A model generated the notes under the pieces. That model was not told where the DNA came from. It made no database searches and saw only the letters and a list, made by a program, of their open reading frames with translations. Positions 62,746-64,000 of a stretch of 64,000 nucleotides of DNA are shown here, piece after piece (the first letter of the stretch is position 1; every line of letters begins with the position of its first letter). A program made the translations under genes and the position numbers. Source of the DNA: Cytophagales bacterium (lineage in GTDB: Bacteria; Bacteroidota; Bacteroidia; Cytophagales; Spirosomataceae); assembly GCA_013298025.1 (NCBI GenBank), contig JAAFJE010000005.1, forward strand, positions 185,668 through 249,667, in the 5' to 3' direction.

Positions 62746-63618
62746 ATGAAAGTTGCTGGATTTACGTTTGTTAGAAATGCCATCAAATACGATTATCCTA
62801 TTGTAGAAGCCATCACGTCTATTTTACCCTTATGCGATGAAGTGGTGGTAGCTGTTGGGCAATCGGAAGACGACACGCTTGGTTTAATCAAAAGTATTGC
62901 TTCGCCCAAAATCAACATCATAGAAACCATTTGGGACGATTCTTTGCGGTCGGGAGGTAAAGTATTGGCGGTAGAAACCAACAAAGCCTTGGCGGCTGTA
63001 GCCAGCGATGCCGACTGGTGCTTTTATATTCAGGGCGATGAGGTGATACATGAGCAATATTTGCCTATCATTCAGGCGGCCATGCAAACGCATATACACA
63101 ACCCACAAGTAGAAGGGTTACTGTTGAAATACCTTCATTTTTATGGGTCGTACAGATACACCGCCGATGCCCATAAATGGTATAGAAGAGAAATTCGGAT
63201 AATTAAAAATACGGGGAAAGTTACTTCGTACAAAGATGCCCAAGGTTTTAGAACGGTAGAAAACCAAAAATTGAAGGTAAAATTGATAGATGCCTACGTG
63301 TATCATTATGGCTGGGTAAAACCTCCAGAAGTACAAAAACAAAAAATGAAGGGCTCATTGAACTTCTGGGGCGACGAACACGACGTGGCACACGTACAAA
63401 AAATGATAGACGATTTCGATTACAGTGGCATCGACTCGCTGTCGGTGTTTCAAGGTACGCACCCACAGGTGATGCAAGCACGCATTCATCGCATGAACTG
63501 GCTGTTTGATTTTGACATTCGAGAAAAACGGCTTTCGTTCAAAAATCGCCTAAAAATGTGGGTAGAAAAATACACCGGTTATCGTATTGGAGAATATAGA
63601 AACTATAAGTTATTGTAA
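62746..63618 (+). CDS. Family 2-like glycosyltransferase
   Basis: The 290-residue protein has a GT-A-like fold: MKVAGFTFVRNAIKYDYPIV at the start, DEVVVAVGQSEDDT (nucleotide-binding strand), and YIQGDEVIHE, where the metal-binding DXD-like motif is Gly-Asp-Glu. The middle has RREIRIIKNTGKVTSYKDAQ and the end is basic. It resembles proteins annotated as glycosyltransferase family 2 in Bacteroidota; donor and acceptor are unknown. It stands alone, far from the 32-38 kb polysaccharide genes. Confidence 0.82.
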   Translation: MKVAGFTFVRNAIKYDYPIVEAITSILPLCDEVVVAVGQSEDDTLGLIKSIASPKINIIETIWDDSLRSGGKVLAVETNKALAAVASDADWCFYIQGDEVIHEQYLPIIQAAMQTHIHNPQVEGLLLKYLHFYGSYRYTADAHKWYRREIRIIKNTGKVTSYKDAQGFRTVENQKLKVKLIDAYVYHYGWVKPPEVQKQKMKGSLNFWGDEHDVAHVQKMIDDFDYSGIDSLSVFQGTHPQVMQARIHRMNWLFDFDIREKRLSFKNRLKMWVEKYTGYRIGEYRNYKLL

Positions 63619-63685
63619 AGCGTTAATTTGATGTATCTTTGTTCTGTAAAAGCATAAATTTTTCTGATTACTGGACAAAATGAAT

Positions 63686-63749
63686 AAAAGCGAGAAAAAA
63701 GTTGTTGTGAATGTGTGAAAACCCAACAACAACTTCTAGTCTCGCTTTT
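63686..63749. repeat. Stem-loop around a transposase start
   Basis: AAAAGCGAGA with AGTTGTTG (63686-63708) is complementary to CAACAACAACT with TCTCGCTTTT (63724-63749), with a few bulges. The GTG codon at 63715 lies in the loop. Insertion sequences often carry such stems so that read-through transcripts from outside hide the transposase start. Confidence 0.6.
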
Positions 63750-63830
63750 GGACAAATTTAAGACTGATTTACCCAAAAGCCAACAAACATTGTTAAAAAC
63801 CTTGTTTGTTATTATTTGTAGTATCATTGT
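63715..63830 (+). pseudogene. 5' fragment of a transposase, IS4-like
   Basis: From the GTG at 63715 the frame reads VKTQQQLLVSLLDKFKTDLP, then KSQQTLLKTLFVIICSIIVR, and is lost near 63846. I read this as the N-terminus of an IS4-type DDE transposase, from the general pattern of that group. A TATCTTTG element at 63634-63641 could be its promoter. The fragment is cut where the next insertion sequence appears to begin, so it is a dead copy. The family call is tentative. Confidence 0.45.
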
Positions 63831-64000
63831 TAGGGCTTCCGCACTAAAATTAGGATAAAAAATCGCATAGCTCTAATTTTGTAAGATGGAACTTACAAAA
63901 CACTTTGAACAAGTAACGGATTTTAGGGTTAAAGGTCGTTGCTTACACGAATTAGTAGAGATATTGGTACTAATTTTACTTGGAACGTTGTGCGATTGTG
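63831..64000 (+). mobile_element. ISAs1-like insertion sequence, left part
   Basis: The change of frame in the upstream transposase fragment and a possible terminal sequence TAGGGCTTCCGCACTAAAAT place the left end near 63831. The element continues beyond the window. The right end, target duplication and full inverted repeat cannot be checked here. Confidence 0.5.
63886..64000 (+). CDS. ISAs1-type transposase, 3' end outside the window
   Basis: Thirty-eight residues are visible: MELTKHFEQVTDFRVKGRCL, then HELVEILVLILLGTLCD. This fits the N-terminal domain of ISAs1-family DDE transposases, which begin with a helix, then V-x-D-x-R and a hydrophobic LVEILVLILLGTLCD stretch. The catalytic domain lies beyond the window. 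The ATG at 63886 follows AT-rich sequence typical of the element's left end. Confidence 0.65.
   Translation, partial: MELTKHFEQVTDFRVKGRCLHELVEILVLILLGTLCDC

Overview
The window looks like a chromosomal segment of a Bacteroidota bacterium, most likely order Cytophagales and perhaps a Spirosomaceae-type genome (inference from gene content, low confidence at family level). The clues are a fused SecDF, a fused alpha/beta 2-oxoacid dehydrogenase E1, zinc-free L31, ECF sigma/FecR/STN modules, a plug-domain protein with macroglobulin-like domains, DUF1573, a SAM riboswitch ahead of metX, and promoters of the Bacteroidota type (TTTG, then TAnnTTTG). No tRNA, rRNA or CRISPR array was seen.

Layout. 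1-17 kb is housekeeping: a Nudix tail, nadA/nadC, secDF, an amino acid permease, ffh, a hemC-holB-sugar nucleotidyltransferase-like operon, L31, a long non-coding stretch with a candidate structured RNA, class I nrdA and recX. 16.9-24.9 kb is an AT-rich accessory island. It holds remnants of polymorphic toxin systems (a 5'-truncated, frameshifted papain-fold toxin with an adjacent immunity-like gene; a DUF3289 module with a lipoprotein; an orphan small gene), a TlpA-like protein, an unknown secreted protein, and several families of palindromic repeats, some nested in others. 25-30 kb is biotin synthesis (bioF, bioD, bioA) with prfC between bioF and bioD, then a universal stress protein.

31-38.6 kb holds an acetyltransferase, purU, and a polysaccharide export/assembly cluster (Wzm- and Wzt-type ABC transporter, two glycosyltransferases). 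Two related 63/64-bp repeat arrays in opposite orientation bracket it. 38.7-44 kb, minus strand, carries the fused E1 enzyme, nuoI-nuoJ-nuoK (NuoI has a long repeat-rich tail) and an acyl-CoA thioesterase. 44.5-50.7 kb has a DUF1573 protein and two ECF sigma/anti-sigma systems, one coupled to an STN-domain surface-repeat protein. 51-57.8 kb has an M20 peptidase, an NTF2-like secreted protein, riboswitch-controlled metX and a macroglobulin/plug protein. 57.9-61.2 kb is an F-type ATP synthase operon cut to the Fo subunits plus delta, followed by an MFS transporter and a glycosyltransferase. The right edge enters insertion sequences, one apparently inserted into another.

No complete novel system is demonstrated. 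The best candidates for new biology are the toxin island with its nested palindromes, the inverted minisatellite pair, the tailed NuoI, the STN/surface-repeat sigma system and the structured region before nrdA.
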